A stretch of DNA of 45,791 nucleotides from Hyphomicrobiales bacterium. Lineage in GTDB: Bacteria > Pseudomonadota > Alphaproteobacteria > Rhizobiales > Beijerinckiaceae. Location: assembly GCA_028869185.1 (NCBI GenBank), contig JAGWTA010000018.1, forward strand, positions 1-45,791, written 5' to 3'. This document shows positions 21,584 to 30,291 of this stretch, one piece after another. The notes beneath the pieces are model-generated. The model made no database searches. It was not told the origin of the DNA and saw nothing but the letters and a program-made list of their open reading frames with translations. The translations under genes were made by a program, and so were the position numbers. Numbering within the stretch: the first letter of the stretch is position 1; each line of letters opens with the position of its first letter.

Positions 21584-22441
21584 TTAACGCTCCGGTGAAA
21601 GTGATGGGCCGTTGCCGGCAATGAACCGCGTCAGCCAACCGCCTTCGGGCGCGTGGGCTTCCTGCAATTCGGGTTGCACGTCAGTTTCCCTTTGCTTGGG
21701 CGGCGGCTCCGATTGAGCGCGCATGTTGAATACGCAAGCCGTGTCGGCGCCATTTCGCATCGTCCATTGGCCCGTCACTTTGTCCACCACGATCATTTCG
21801 CCTTCGCGCCGATAGTTCATCAGCGTTTCAGACCGATCCGTGTTCACAACGAAAATGCCGGGGACTTCGCCCGCGAAGCGGAAGTAGGTTTTCGTGCCGT
21901 CATCGAAAACATGTTGGGGCTTTACCGTCACATGCCCTTTGTAGGAATAATCGAAATTCCTGATGCTCGACTTTTCGGCGCGTCGCTTGTTCGGCATTGA
22001 CGCCATTTCTTGGGCTTTCGCCATTAGGCGCGCGTCCGCTTCATCCTCTGGATAAGTGAACCGCACCTTGAAAACCACCCGTTGCGCGCCGCCGCCTGTG
22101 CGCAAAACGAAGCTGTAAATGCGTTTTTTTGTGACGACGGTCATATTCGTGGCGGCGTCTTTTTCCAGCGGCTTGATGAACAAAAAGCGTTTCGATTGGT
22201 CTGGCACCGCCTGCCACGCAAGCGAGTCGCCAAGCGCAACCGTTTCGATCTTCTCGTCATCGCCGAGAACGATGATTGTCGAAATGCCGCGCGTGCCCCA
22301 CACAGTTACGACATTATCGCGCTGGTAGGGCACCGTGCGAATGCGCGCATCTTCATGGCCCGGCGCGGGCGCTATTTCTGCCCGCGCCGGCGCGATCAGC
22401 GCGGCCATAGCGATAACGGCTATTGCGAAAAGACGTTTCAT
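21584..22441 (-). CDS. virB9: VirB9 core-complex protein
   Basis: A 285-aa periplasmic/outer-membrane-associated protein. The start at 22441 overlaps the virB8 TGA by 4 nt (ATGA) and gives a clean signal peptide (MKRLFAIAVIAMAALIAPARA). The VirB9/CagX pattern is clear: RTVPYQRDNVVTVWG, then SIRNFDYSYKG, DDGTKTYFRFAGEVPGIFVV and a C-terminal domain with GADTACVFN. It forms the outer-membrane ring with VirB7 and VirB10. Confidence 0.94.
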   Translation of the reverse strand: MKRLFAIAVIAMAALIAPARAEIAPAPGHEDARIRTVPYQRDNVVTVWGTRGISTIIVLGDDEKIETVALGDSLAWQAVPDQSKRFLFIKPLEKDAATNMTVVTKKRIYSFVLRTGGGAQRVVFKVRFTYPEDEADARLMAKAQEMASMPNKRRAEKSSIRNFDYSYKGHVTVKPQHVFDDGTKTYFRFAGEVPGIFVVNTDRSETLMNYRREGEMIVVDKVTGQWTMRNGADTACVFNMRAQSEPPPKQRETDVQPELQEAHAPEGGWLTRFIAGNGPSLSPER

Positions 22442-23223
22442 TGCTGCGGCGCTCCCGTCGTCGCCGCTTGCGGCGCGACCGTCTCTTGATCTTTGCGATA
22501 CTCGATGACCTGAAAGCCAAGCGGATTGTCGAAACGCCATTCGTTTTTCATCGGCTCTTTCGTATAGCGAAAGCGCACATTCGCAGCCCAATGCTGGATA
22601 ATTTGCTCGCGTTCAGTCGTCCGCGTCGTCATAAATCGAACGGCGGCCGTCGCCGGCGCGCCGGGATTTTGCAGCCAACCATTCGTTAGAAAGTTGACGC
22701 TTTTCACATAGACCTTGATGCGGCCGGCCACGCCCCAAAGTTTGACGGGATTTTCCGGATTGCCCGGCGCGAACAAATCCGACAGGTCTTTGCTCGCCTG
22801 ACCCGCCGAAAGCAGAGACGCAAGCTCGAAGTTGTCGCGCAGCGCCGGAGGATCGTAGGTCTCGCGGGCGCGAATGTAGCGAACGATGTTGGCTTGCGTC
22901 ACCGCTTCGCGCTCGGAGATCGGACCGCCTTGTTCGAGCGGACGACCGATCTCGACAAAGCCGGTCGCCTTATCGACAACAAGCGTCACCACTTCCGTTG
23001 ATTTCAGCGGCACCAGTTGCCACAGCGTCGCCAGTCCGATGACCAGCCCGAGACCGAGCAGCGCCGCAACGACGCGCCACGCATTTCGCGACAGTTCAAG
23101 ACGGCGATAAATGTCGCGCTCCCACCGCGCGCCATCGTCATAATAAGAGCCCTTCACAAAGGGTTTCGATTCAGAATCAGCCTCCGTCGGGACTGACGCC
23201 CCGTTGCTCGGATCATTCGACAT
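22438..23223 (-). CDS. virB8: VirB8 inner-membrane assembly factor
   Basis: A 261-aa bitopic protein: a cytoplasmic N-terminus (1-48), one membrane helix (about 49-70, WRVVAALLGLGLVIGLATLW) and a periplasmic NTF2-like domain containing ANIVRYIRARETYDPPAL and VRFRYTKEPMKNEWRFDNPLGFQV, the VirB8 signature region. It nucleates the channel. It begins 10 nt after the virB6 stop and is co-translated with virB9. Confidence 0.94.
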   Translation of the reverse strand: MSNDPSNGASVPTEADSESKPFVKGSYYDDGARWERDIYRRLELSRNAWRVVAALLGLGLVIGLATLWQLVPLKSTEVVTLVVDKATGFVEIGRPLEQGGPISEREAVTQANIVRYIRARETYDPPALRDNFELASLLSAGQASKDLSDLFAPGNPENPVKLWGVAGRIKVYVKSVNFLTNGWLQNPGAPATAAVRFMTTRTTEREQIIQHWAANVRFRYTKEPMKNEWRFDNPLGFQVIEYRKDQETVAPQAATTGAPQQ

Positions 23224-23233
23224 ACGACATTCC

Positions 23234-24349
23234 TTATTTATTCTGCGACATTTCTTTTAGCTGCGCACGGCGGCTTTCGATCAGCGCAGCGGCGACCTGT
23301 TCGGCGCGCGGATCGCCGCCCTGTGCGCCACCGCCCTGCATTGTGTTTTGCCCACTCGACATGGTGTTTCCACCACCGCCGCGATTACTCAAAAGCCTAT
23401 AGCCCAAGCCTGCGCCAGCGAGCGCAGCCATACCGCCATAAGCGGTCCCGTAACCCACGCCACGCGCGACCGTTCGAGTAGCAACACCCATAGGCCCAAG
23501 CGCCCAGGGCCTCACATTTTGCAGAGCATGGCCCCCCGCGATAGAGGCGGCCATCGACAGCGCGAGCGGCAGAAGCGCGCTCCCGACGCCGCAGAGGATC
23601 AGGAACGGCGCGATGACGGTCATGCCCGACGTTACGTCGGTGATCGTCCCGAGATTCGTGATCGTCTGGTTCATAAGCGTCAGCAGAAAACCGAGAATGC
23701 CGTAAACGATGACCGGCACGATCGAATATTGCGCGACTGTTCGCATCCATCCTGTGAAAAGAACCGATGTGAAATTAAACAGCGCCATTGCGATAAATAT
23801 CGGGGCGAGGCCGAGCAAAACAAAGAGCGCGACCTTGCCGATCATGACAAGCGTCACGGCGGTGGTTACGAAAATTACCGTCGCGAACAAAAGGACGATA
23901 GCGAGCAGCGATAAACCGATCGCAGCGCCCCAGCCGCCCGAAGCCGCAACTATCTTCCCGGCGTTCATCGCGTTTGTGAAAAGCGTCGAGAGCGTGGAGG
24001 CGACGGAGGTTTCAGGTGTTCCGCAGCTCGTGCCGCCAACGGCCGTGCAAACGGCCGTCGCGACTCCATCCGCCCCTTTGGTAAAGGTGCCAACGACAAT
24101 TGTCGAAAAGTCAGACCAACCGAACGCAAGGGCATAAATGAGCGCAATGCGCGCGATACGCCAGATAAAGGCGCCCGCCGTCAACGGCGCGCGCCCGTAG
24201 AGCATTTCATATCCCCAATAAGCGACATAAATCGTCACGCCGAGTGTGAACACCGGCAGCAGCCCTTGCGAGATCGCTTGGTAGATTTGCTGAATGGCGG
24301 AAGCCGCCACTTGATCCACCTTCTGGAAAAGCTGCGTGATAATGTCCAT
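23234..24349 (-). CDS. virB6: VirB6 polytopic channel protein
   Basis: A 371-aa TrbL/VirB6-type protein with at least six hydrophobic segments (for example AAIGLSLLAIVLLFATVIFV and IGKVALFVLLGLAPIFIAMA). The conserved APIFIAMALFNFT and W.R..AQY (TGWMRTVAQY) region near the middle is typical. The C-terminal 60 residues are Gly/Gln-rich and cytoplasmic. It forms the inner-membrane passage for the substrate. It sits between the lipoprotein gene and virB8, the standard order. Confidence 0.93.
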   Translation of the reverse strand: MDIITQLFQKVDQVAASAIQQIYQAISQGLLPVFTLGVTIYVAYWGYEMLYGRAPLTAGAFIWRIARIALIYALAFGWSDFSTIVVGTFTKGADGVATAVCTAVGGTSCGTPETSVASTLSTLFTNAMNAGKIVAASGGWGAAIGLSLLAIVLLFATVIFVTTAVTLVMIGKVALFVLLGLAPIFIAMALFNFTSVLFTGWMRTVAQYSIVPVIVYGILGFLLTLMNQTITNLGTITDVTSGMTVIAPFLILCGVGSALLPLALSMAASIAGGHALQNVRPWALGPMGVATRTVARGVGYGTAYGGMAALAGAGLGYRLLSNRGGGGNTMSSGQNTMQGGGAQGGDPRAEQVAAALIESRRAQLKEMSQNK

Positions 24350-24365
24350 CGCGGGACACGCCTTT

Positions 24366-24548
24366 CTATCTGTTCACAGGAAGGAGCGGCCCGCAATCAC
24401 TCGCCGCAGCATACGCAGAAGCAAACGACCAAATTGAACTATCGCGCGTGCAAGGCGCCATAAGGTCTTTATGAGCGCAAGCCGACAGGCTTACGATTCC
24501 AACAGCAAGGGCGGCGACAACTGCCGCCCTCTTGATCGACGTTTTCAT
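24366..24548 (-). CDS. Small lipoprotein in the VirB7/EexN position
   Basis: A 60-aa protein with a lipoprotein signal peptide ending in the lipobox LSAC (Cys24). The mature part has two more cysteines (APCTR, DCGPLLPVN). By position between virB5-like and virB6 genes it is either the VirB7 outer-membrane lipoprotein that anchors VirB9 or an entry-exclusion lipoprotein of EexN type. The short mature chain and DCGPL motif fit either, and I cannot separate them. Confidence 0.75.
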   Translation of the reverse strand: MKTSIKRAAVVAALAVGIVSLSACAHKDLMAPCTRDSSIWSFASAYAAASDCGPLLPVNR

Positions 24549-24562
24549 GCGGTCCTCTCACA

Positions 24563-25288
24563 TCAGTTGCCTATCAGCGTCGCCTTGGTGGGGTCGTAGG
24601 TCCACATATTCGACAACTTTGATTGCGCCGCTAGGTCTTGCTGTTGCTGCGCGTTCAAAGTCGCATTCGTCAGATTCACAGTTCCGATCAATTCATTGAT
24701 CGTCTGCCCCGTTTGCGTCTGCAATTGCGAGTTTTGGTCGATCGAACCCTTCACGTCCTGCGCCGTGCCGATTTGTCCGCTCGCGCTCTGGAACGCCGAC
24801 GAACGCGCTTGCTGCGCCGCCTGACCGCCGGCGACGGCAGCCGTCAACGCTGCCGCCGTATTGACCGCGCCGGTATAGGCTTGATCGGTCGGGCTCGACG
24901 TTGAACCGGTCGTTCCCGTGAGCGTTTTCACAAGATTCAGACCATTGATAATGCTCGACGCCAGAGAGCCGTAAGATCCAAGGCCAGACATGGAAATGCC
25001 GCCGCCGCCGAGCAGCGACGATAGCCCCGGAACGCTCGACATGGAAAACCCGCCGCCAAGGCCGATGCTCGACAGACTTCCCGTCGTGCGATTGCCCGTG
25101 ACAGCGTTATACGTCAGTTGCGTATATTGAAGGATTTGCTGATTGGTTTGCATGATTTGCGCGGTCTGCTGCGCGGTCTGCGTCGCCTGTGTCAGTGTGG
25201 CGCTGTCGATGACCGGCACTTGAGCCGACGCGCCCGCCGCCAGCAGCAGCGAACCCGTTAAAATGACCGAATGGAGCGTCTTTTTCAT
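24563..25288 (-). CDS. virB5: VirB5-like minor pilin or T4SS periplasmic protein
   Basis: A 241-aa secreted protein with a signal peptide (cut after ASA near residue 22), a long Gln/Thr-rich helix (ATLTQATQTAQQTAQIMQ), a Gly/Ser-rich middle and a helical C-terminus (INELIGTVNLTNATLNAQQQ). This layout fits VirB5, which caps the pilus, though the glycine-rich loop is larger than usual. It ends TKATLIGN. The upstream protein contains a similar ATFVGN near its end, hinting that the two are distant paralogues. Confidence 0.8.
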   Translation of the reverse strand: MKKTLHSVILTGSLLLAAGASAQVPVIDSATLTQATQTAQQTAQIMQTNQQILQYTQLTYNAVTGNRTTGSLSSIGLGGGFSMSSVPGLSSLLGGGGISMSGLGSYGSLASSIINGLNLVKTLTGTTGSTSSPTDQAYTGAVNTAAALTAAVAGGQAAQQARSSAFQSASGQIGTAQDVKGSIDQNSQLQTQTGQTINELIGTVNLTNATLNAQQQQDLAAQSKLSNMWTYDPTKATLIGN

Positions 25289-25315
25289 AGTGTCTCTCCT
25301 TGCGTTGCGACGCGA

Positions 25316-26002
25316 TCAGTTGTTCGGAATGACAATGGCGTTGGAATCGGACGTTTGCCGGTTGCCGACAAACGTCGCCAATGACGGATTGAAGGTGAGC
25401 GCGTTCGCTCCCGTGCTCGCGCCGGCCGCCATATTCAGCGTCCGCTGATTTAACAGTTGCGCCGTCAGGCTCGACGTTGCGATGACCTGGTTCCAGAGCA
25501 AGCCGTTATTGATGCGAGCGCCGCTATTTTGGTTCCACGCAAGTTGCGTAAGACCGAGAACGCCCATCAAAGCGCTCGCGGCCGCGTTGTTATTTTTGTT
25601 GCCCTGAATCGCGGTCGTGATCGCAGTCAGGCTCGCGACCGCTTGCGCGACGGTATTGAGATTGAGCGCGCCGACACCCTGCCCGCCGCCCGGAGCGACC
25701 ATCGGCACCTGGCTAAAATCAATGCCCGACACCATGCCGGAGGATGGCGCCGTCGTCCCCGCGCCCGACACATCGGACGCCCCAGTGACCGGGACGCCGG
25801 ACGCGCCCGGCGTCGCCATGCTCTGCTTAATGCCTTGTTGTGGCGAAACCTGTTGCTGCTTAAGAACGCGAGATTTCGTCATGCAATCGGCAATGCTTCT
25901 CTCTTGCGTGTTCCGTGCGGAGTCTTGCACAGGAACGTCCGCGAGCGCGCCGGTCGCGCACATCGCCGTCCCTATGCTCACGACAAGGGCTTTACGCAGC
26001 AT
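25316..26002 (-). CDS. Secreted T4SS-associated protein of unknown family
   Basis: A 228-aa protein with a signal peptide (ending GALA near residue 21), a low-complexity Gly/Thr/Ser middle (about 65-105) and a helical C-terminus (TLNMAAGASTGANALTFN). Its start overlaps the virB4 stop by 11 nt. It lies between virB4 and virB5, a place where some alphaproteobacterial systems carry an extra periplasmic component. Composition and the C-terminal ATFVGN resemble the VirB5-like neighbour. Function is unknown. Confidence 0.75.
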   Translation of the reverse strand: MLRKALVVSIGTAMCATGALADVPVQDSARNTQERSIADCMTKSRVLKQQQVSPQQGIKQSMATPGASGVPVTGASDVSGAGTTAPSSGMVSGIDFSQVPMVAPGGGQGVGALNLNTVAQAVASLTAITTAIQGNKNNNAAASALMGVLGLTQLAWNQNSGARINNGLLWNQVIATSSLTAQLLNQRTLNMAAGASTGANALTFNPSLATFVGNRQTSDSNAIVIPNN

Positions 26003-28427
26003 GGGCTACCTCCCGACGTTTTTGCTTCCATCCGCAGAAAATCGGCAACCAAACGCGCGGATCGTCTCCGACCCTTGCGCGCAGGTCTTCCAATTCGTGG
26101 ACGCTATCGACGTTGCCCGAAAGCACTTTCACAAAATCGAGCATGTTCGAGAGATCGAGCCGCGCGATGACAGAATCTTGATCGTGTTTAATAAGAAACT
26201 GCCGTGAGTCGGGATGAGTGTTAATGACCCATTCGAACTCGCGTTCAGACAGCTTGAAGCCGTCGATATAGCTTGCTTCGTCCGCCTTCGGGTTCGGGAA
26301 GAAGATATTTGTGGGCGTCTGCTCAAGCAGCGTGTGACCCATTGGCGACGAGACAATATCCTTCGCCGATTGCGTTCCGAAGCCGACAATCCCGTTCAAC
26401 TTACGAATGGTTTTCAGCTTGTCGTTGAGGAAGTCGGAAAACTTGTCGTCTGTAAGGATTTTCCATCCTTCATCGATAAACAACATCATCGGCCGACCAT
26501 CCATCATGCTTTCGATGCGATGGAAAATGTAACCGAGCGCGGCCGTGCGAATGTCCTCGTCGTCAAGCACCTTCGTCATGTCAAAGCCGAAAATGCCATT
26601 AGCGGCTGACCATGTGTCCAACTCATTGTTAAACAGCCAGCCGCGCGCCTTCGTCCAAACGTCAAACCGCGACGCAAGGTCTTCTTGGCCTTGCCGCTCG
26701 GCGCCGCGCAGCAAATGCGCTACATCGGCGAAACGCCGATCGCGCATCGGAACGCCGAATATTTGATCAACAGCGCTTTCGACAATCTTGATTTGCTGCG
26801 CGCCAAGGTCCGATCCGTCGCGCGGCCGCACCATGAATTTCAGCAAGTCCTCAAGAAACTTTCGATCTTCTGGCGACCCCGGCAATTGCAGCGGATTGAA
26901 GCCTGTCGGAACGCCCGGTTGCAACACTTCGTAGCTCCCGCCCATCGCCCGAATGAGCGGGTCCGCGCCGCGATCCTTGTCAAAGAAGGCTACGCGCGGG
27001 CGCGGCGAAACGCGCATCGCTTCACACAGCAGGAAGCCCAAGCCAACCGTCTTGCCGGAGCCAGTCGGTCCTGTGACCGTGAAATTGCCGACTTGGCGAC
27101 GGTGAAAATTGAAATAGTAAGGCGTCTGACTCGTCGTCTCCAAAATGGAAATCGCCGGCCCCCACCGATTGCCGTCTGCTTTGCCAACGGCGAAATTGTG
27201 AAGCGAAGCGAAACCCACAAAGTTGCGCGACGAAATCAGCGCCTTGCGCGCGATATACGAGAAATTGCCGGGCAATTGCGCCCAAAACGCCGGTTCCGCG
27301 TTCATATCCTCGCGAACGACAATCGTTCCGAAATTCTGCAATTCTTGCGTTGCCGCCATCACACAGTTTTCGAGATCGCGGAGCCGATGGCCGAGCGCAC
27401 AGACCGTCAGATGATGATAGCCAAGCACCGTTTGCCCGGTGACAAGCTCATTGCGCGCGATATTAATAGCCGTCTCGACTTCCGTGCCGGCTTCGTCGGA
27501 CGCGGAAATCTGGCGTTGCACTTTGGCGACATGCGTCATGACCGGCGCGCGGTCTTCGAGCGCAAACGATTGCGAGACGATCAATTCATGCGGAATGCGC
27601 AACAGTCCATCGAGCATACCCGCGCCCGAATAGGCCGGGTATTCGCGAATCGACAACATGCTCCCAAAGCGCGTTTCGCTTTCGTTCGTGCCGCGCATTT
27701 CGAGCGCTTTCTTGCCGAACGTCAGGCGCTTTGTCGGGATATATTCGTCCAAGGCCATGCGCGGCAAAGCCATTGAGATCGGAACGCCGCCGTTCAGCAA
27801 TTGCGCGAGAAATTCGCCAATCTCAGTGCAAACGACGCCGTTTCGCTTGACGCACGAGAGAACCGTCGCGTCATAGCTCGCCATTTCTTTGCAGTAATTG
27901 TTGACCGCATCGCGCAATTCGCGCTTTGCGTCTTTTTCGATTTCGGCGGGATCGACGCCCATGCTCTTGCGAAAAATGTTCGTGGCCTTGTCGGCCATCC
28001 CGACTTTGCCCTGAAAGCCTCGCCGCAAAATCGTGACATAGAGATCATTCACAAACATGCGTTTGTGAACCTGATTTTCCATATATCGGCGATCCAACTC
28101 GCCACAAAACCAGTTATCGAAATGGCCGCCGATATGCGGCCTTACTTCGCGACGAATGATATGCGACCACAGCGCAAACCGGCTATCGTTCATAGACCGA
28201 ACAAGCGTGTTGCGGCTTGAGAGCCGCATGTCGATTTCCGCCTGGTCCGCCGTTTGAAAGCAGAACCCGCCAATCTTGACCACCATCATAAAGTGGCCTT
28301 CCTTCGTCTTCACCATGTCCTCTGCGACATGCCGCAGATACGGAACATGCTTCGACACCGACGCTTCTTTCGCGTCAGCGCCACCGAAGGTCAGCGATTG
28401 CAGAATGTGCTTTGCCAGCTTCGCCAA
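25992..28427 (-). CDS. virB4: VirB4 ATPase
   Basis: An 811-aa VirB4/TrbE ATPase. The N-terminal domain (1-430) is followed by the RecA-like domain with Walker A GPTGSGKT (453-460) and Walker B MMLFIDEGWKIL near residue 645, then IVGFGTQSAKDI. It energises pilus assembly and substrate transfer at the inner-membrane base. Length is normal. It begins just after virB3 (12 nt). Confidence 0.97.
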   Translation of the reverse strand: MAKLAKHILQSLTFGGADAKEASVSKHVPYLRHVAEDMVKTKEGHFMMVVKIGGFCFQTADQAEIDMRLSSRNTLVRSMNDSRFALWSHIIRREVRPHIGGHFDNWFCGELDRRYMENQVHKRMFVNDLYVTILRRGFQGKVGMADKATNIFRKSMGVDPAEIEKDAKRELRDAVNNYCKEMASYDATVLSCVKRNGVVCTEIGEFLAQLLNGGVPISMALPRMALDEYIPTKRLTFGKKALEMRGTNESETRFGSMLSIREYPAYSGAGMLDGLLRIPHELIVSQSFALEDRAPVMTHVAKVQRQISASDEAGTEVETAINIARNELVTGQTVLGYHHLTVCALGHRLRDLENCVMAATQELQNFGTIVVREDMNAEPAFWAQLPGNFSYIARKALISSRNFVGFASLHNFAVGKADGNRWGPAISILETTSQTPYYFNFHRRQVGNFTVTGPTGSGKTVGLGFLLCEAMRVSPRPRVAFFDKDRGADPLIRAMGGSYEVLQPGVPTGFNPLQLPGSPEDRKFLEDLLKFMVRPRDGSDLGAQQIKIVESAVDQIFGVPMRDRRFADVAHLLRGAERQGQEDLASRFDVWTKARGWLFNNELDTWSAANGIFGFDMTKVLDDEDIRTAALGYIFHRIESMMDGRPMMLFIDEGWKILTDDKFSDFLNDKLKTIRKLNGIVGFGTQSAKDIVSSPMGHTLLEQTPTNIFFPNPKADEASYIDGFKLSEREFEWVINTHPDSRQFLIKHDQDSVIARLDLSNMLDFVKVLSGNVDSVHELEDLRARVGDDPRVWLPIFCGWKQKRREVAHAA

Positions 28428-28439
28428 TGTCTGCCCCCC

Positions 28440-28733
28440 TTAAGGCTTATAGGAGTCACCGCCCCAAAAGCGGTGATTGCGCGTGACGGGACACTTGCCG
28501 AAGCGGACGAGAATTATATCTACAAAGCGATTATCTCTGACCGTCAGCGCATACGCGATTCCGTGGATCGGAATCAGCAGTAAGAACATCAACAGGTTTT
28601 TTGTGTTGATGAAGATAAGAACGACGAGGCAAAATTCCACGACGAACAGGGCATATGGAATGCCGAGCATCATGGGCGGCCTTGTCAGGCCACCCACAAG
28701 CGGATCAAGTCTTGGCTTCGTTTGCGGTTGCAT
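28440..28733 (-). CDS. virB3: VirB3 membrane protein
   Basis: A 97-aa protein with two adjacent membrane helices (GIPYALFVVEFCLVVLIF and LLMFLLLIPIHGIAYAL) and the VirB3 start pattern PLVGGLTRPPMMLGIP. The ATG at 28733 shares one base with the virB2 stop (TGATG), so the earlier in-frame start inside virB2 is rejected. It works with VirB4 and VirB6 in pilus assembly. Confidence 0.9.
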   Translation of the reverse strand: MQPQTKPRLDPLVGGLTRPPMMLGIPYALFVVEFCLVVLIFINTKNLLMFLLLIPIHGIAYALTVRDNRFVDIILVRFGKCPVTRNHRFWGGDSYKP

Positions 28734-29050
28734 CAGCCCCCGCCCATACCGCTGGTCAACGACTGGACGATTTGCGCCGCGCCGAAAATCAGCGCCACGC
28801 CGATAACGACCGAGAACGCCCAGGACCACGGAATGCGCGAAGTAAGCGCGAGAAAGCCAACAGCCGCCACTGCGACCGTCGCCGCCGTCGTGGCGAACGT
28901 GCCCGTCATGAATTGAAGAACGGCGGTCATCGCCGTGTTCAAGGGCTGAAACGTCGCCGACGTGGCGAACGCCATATCCGTGCTGGCGAGCATCGCGATA
29001 CCGACAAGGGCAACCATCATCACCGTGTCGGACCTTCTAAAGCTCTGCAT
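28733..29050 (-). CDS. virB2: VirB2 major pilin
   Basis: A 105-aa prepilin. The start ATG at 29050 shares one base with the virB1 stop (TGATG). A long signal region (to about AFA, residue 29) is followed by two hydrophobic helices (about 50-69 and 78-97, FATTAATVAVAAVGFLALTS and FSVVIGVALIFGAAQIV), the normal VirB2 hairpin. Subunits are extracted from the membrane to build the conjugative pilus. It may be cyclised as in Ti or RP4 pili, which the sequence cannot show. Confidence 0.9.
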   Translation of the reverse strand: MQSFRRSDTVMMVALVGIAMLASTDMAFATSATFQPLNTAMTAVLQFMTGTFATTAATVAVAAVGFLALTSRIPWSWAFSVVIGVALIFGAAQIVQSLTSGMGGG

Positions 29051-29802
29051 CACTTGTCTCCTTCTTCATCTGTGCTGACATAAAGAACCGTTCCGCCGAT
29101 CCATTCTTGCTTCTTCGGAGCGGCGGCTTTTTCGGCGGCTTTCTCGGCGACAAAATCGACGGACGGCGCCGCATCGCGCGCCTTGCCGCCGCCCTTCGCG
29201 CGCCGCGTCGCGAGCGCGCTCAGCCCATAATATTTGTTGGTCGCGTTGGCGACGTAACGAACCGTCTCGGAGATCGGCGGAACGCCGTTCGCCTTGTAAA
29301 CGCGCTCGCTCCCGGCGTTGTATGCGGCGGCGATCAGCATCATGTTGCCGTTGAATTGCGCCGACAGGTCTTTCAGATAACGAAGCCCACCCCTGACGTT
29401 CTCGACGGGGTTGCAAATGTCTTTCACGCCATATTGCTGCGCCGTCGCGGGCATAAGTTGCATCGGGCCGCGCGCGCCCTTTGGCGAATTGAGGTCCGAT
29501 CCGTCCTTCGATTCAATATTGAGAATGACCAGCGCCAACTTCTCATCGACGCCGATTCGCTTTGCTTCGTCATGAACCAGCTCGCGAAGGCTTTGATCGT
29601 CCATTTCGCCTTCGCAGCGAGTCGCCGCCGAGCCCGAGGCGACGACCGGAGCCCCAGGCGTCACAACGGGCAAAACCGCCGTGCTGCGCTGCGGTTGGAC
29701 AACCGCCACACGCACCGATCCGGGATCGTCCGAAGTCGGACGTTCCTGTGCAAACGCAGCAGACGACGCTAGGCACAAAGCGAGAACGACAGGTAAGCGC
29801 AT
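29050..29802 (-). CDS. virB1: VirB1 lytic transglycosylase
   Basis: A 250-aa secreted enzyme with a signal peptide (1-19). The SLT domain runs about residues 68-200: the catalytic Glu97 in LNIESKDGSD, then SPKGARGPMQLMPATAQQYG, GGLRYLKDLSAQF and AAAYNAG. It cuts peptidoglycan so that the channel can cross the periplasm. It is the first gene of the virB operon and its RBS lies in an 8-bp palindrome. Confidence 0.94.
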   Translation of the reverse strand: MRLPVVLALCLASSAAFAQERPTSDDPGSVRVAVVQPQRSTAVLPVVTPGAPVVASGSAATRCEGEMDDQSLRELVHDEAKRIGVDEKLALVILNIESKDGSDLNSPKGARGPMQLMPATAQQYGVKDICNPVENVRGGLRYLKDLSAQFNGNMMLIAAAYNAGSERVYKANGVPPISETVRYVANATNKYYGLSALATRRAKGGGKARDAAPSVDFVAEKAAEKAAAPKKQEWIGGTVLYVSTDEEGDK

Positions 29803-29807
29803 TGCTA

Positions 29808-29857
29808 ATTCCCTCGTGCGAGAGGGAATCTCTAGCCTGATTATAAAAGATTGGCAA
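29808..29857 (-). promoter_or_regulatory. virB promoter element and RBS palindrome
   Basis: On the minus strand GCCAAT begins at 29855 and TATAAT at 29845, the ten-base register shared with traK, rep and the 16.1-kb gene. Downstream, ATTCCCTC (29808-29815) and GAGGGAAT (29822-29829) form a perfect inverted repeat that overlaps the virB1 ribosome-binding region. This is the likely start of the virB transcript. Confidence 0.7.
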
Positions 29858-29952
29858 TGCGGTTTTTTTGGGCTAGATACAAGTTTGGCTAATGCAAAAA
29901 TGGGCCGTTGCGCGCTTCGTTTAGACCGGAACTATGTCTTCGGGGGTCGAAA

Positions 29953-30291
29953 ATGAGACATTATGACGACAACCAGCAAATTTACGACGCGCCGGTCCGC
30001 TCCTTTTCCTTAAGCGACATAGCATTACCCGTCGTCGCCGTCGTAGGTTTTCTTGTAATCGGCGCGCTTGATGGAGCCACAATACAGGTCTTTGGCTATC
30101 TTTTATATCCCATCGAGCGGGCGCTAAACGCCGTTTTCTTTCCTAACGCTGCAACACCGTTGCGCGGAAACGGCACAGCTTTGCTTGTGCTTATCCCGAC
30201 TATCGCGGTCGCGGGGATCGCTTACTCAATCTGCCGCGCCGTATGCCTTGCGCTGCGGTCAGGCAATCGCGACTTCCCCGGACGCCGCTAA
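29953..30291 (+). CDS. Small membrane protein, first of the divergent operon
   Basis: A 112-aa protein with two membrane helices (about residues 23-45, IALPVVAVVGFLVIGAL, and 75-95, LLVLIPTIAVAGIAYSICRA). The ATG at 29953 has GGGGG shortly before it. It lies divergent to virB1 and shares one base with the next gene (TAATG). No family is recognised. Being first in the operon of secreted proteins, it could be a membrane partner of the mating channel. Confidence 0.65.
   Translation: MRHYDDNQQIYDAPVRSFSLSDIALPVVAVVGFLVIGALDGATIQVFGYLLYPIERALNAVFFPNAATPLRGNGTALLVLIPTIAVAGIAYSICRAVCLALRSGNRDFPGRR

Noticed and set aside
26685-27776. 363-codon plus-strand open frame
   Set aside because: It is antisense to virB4, with no domain or RBS.
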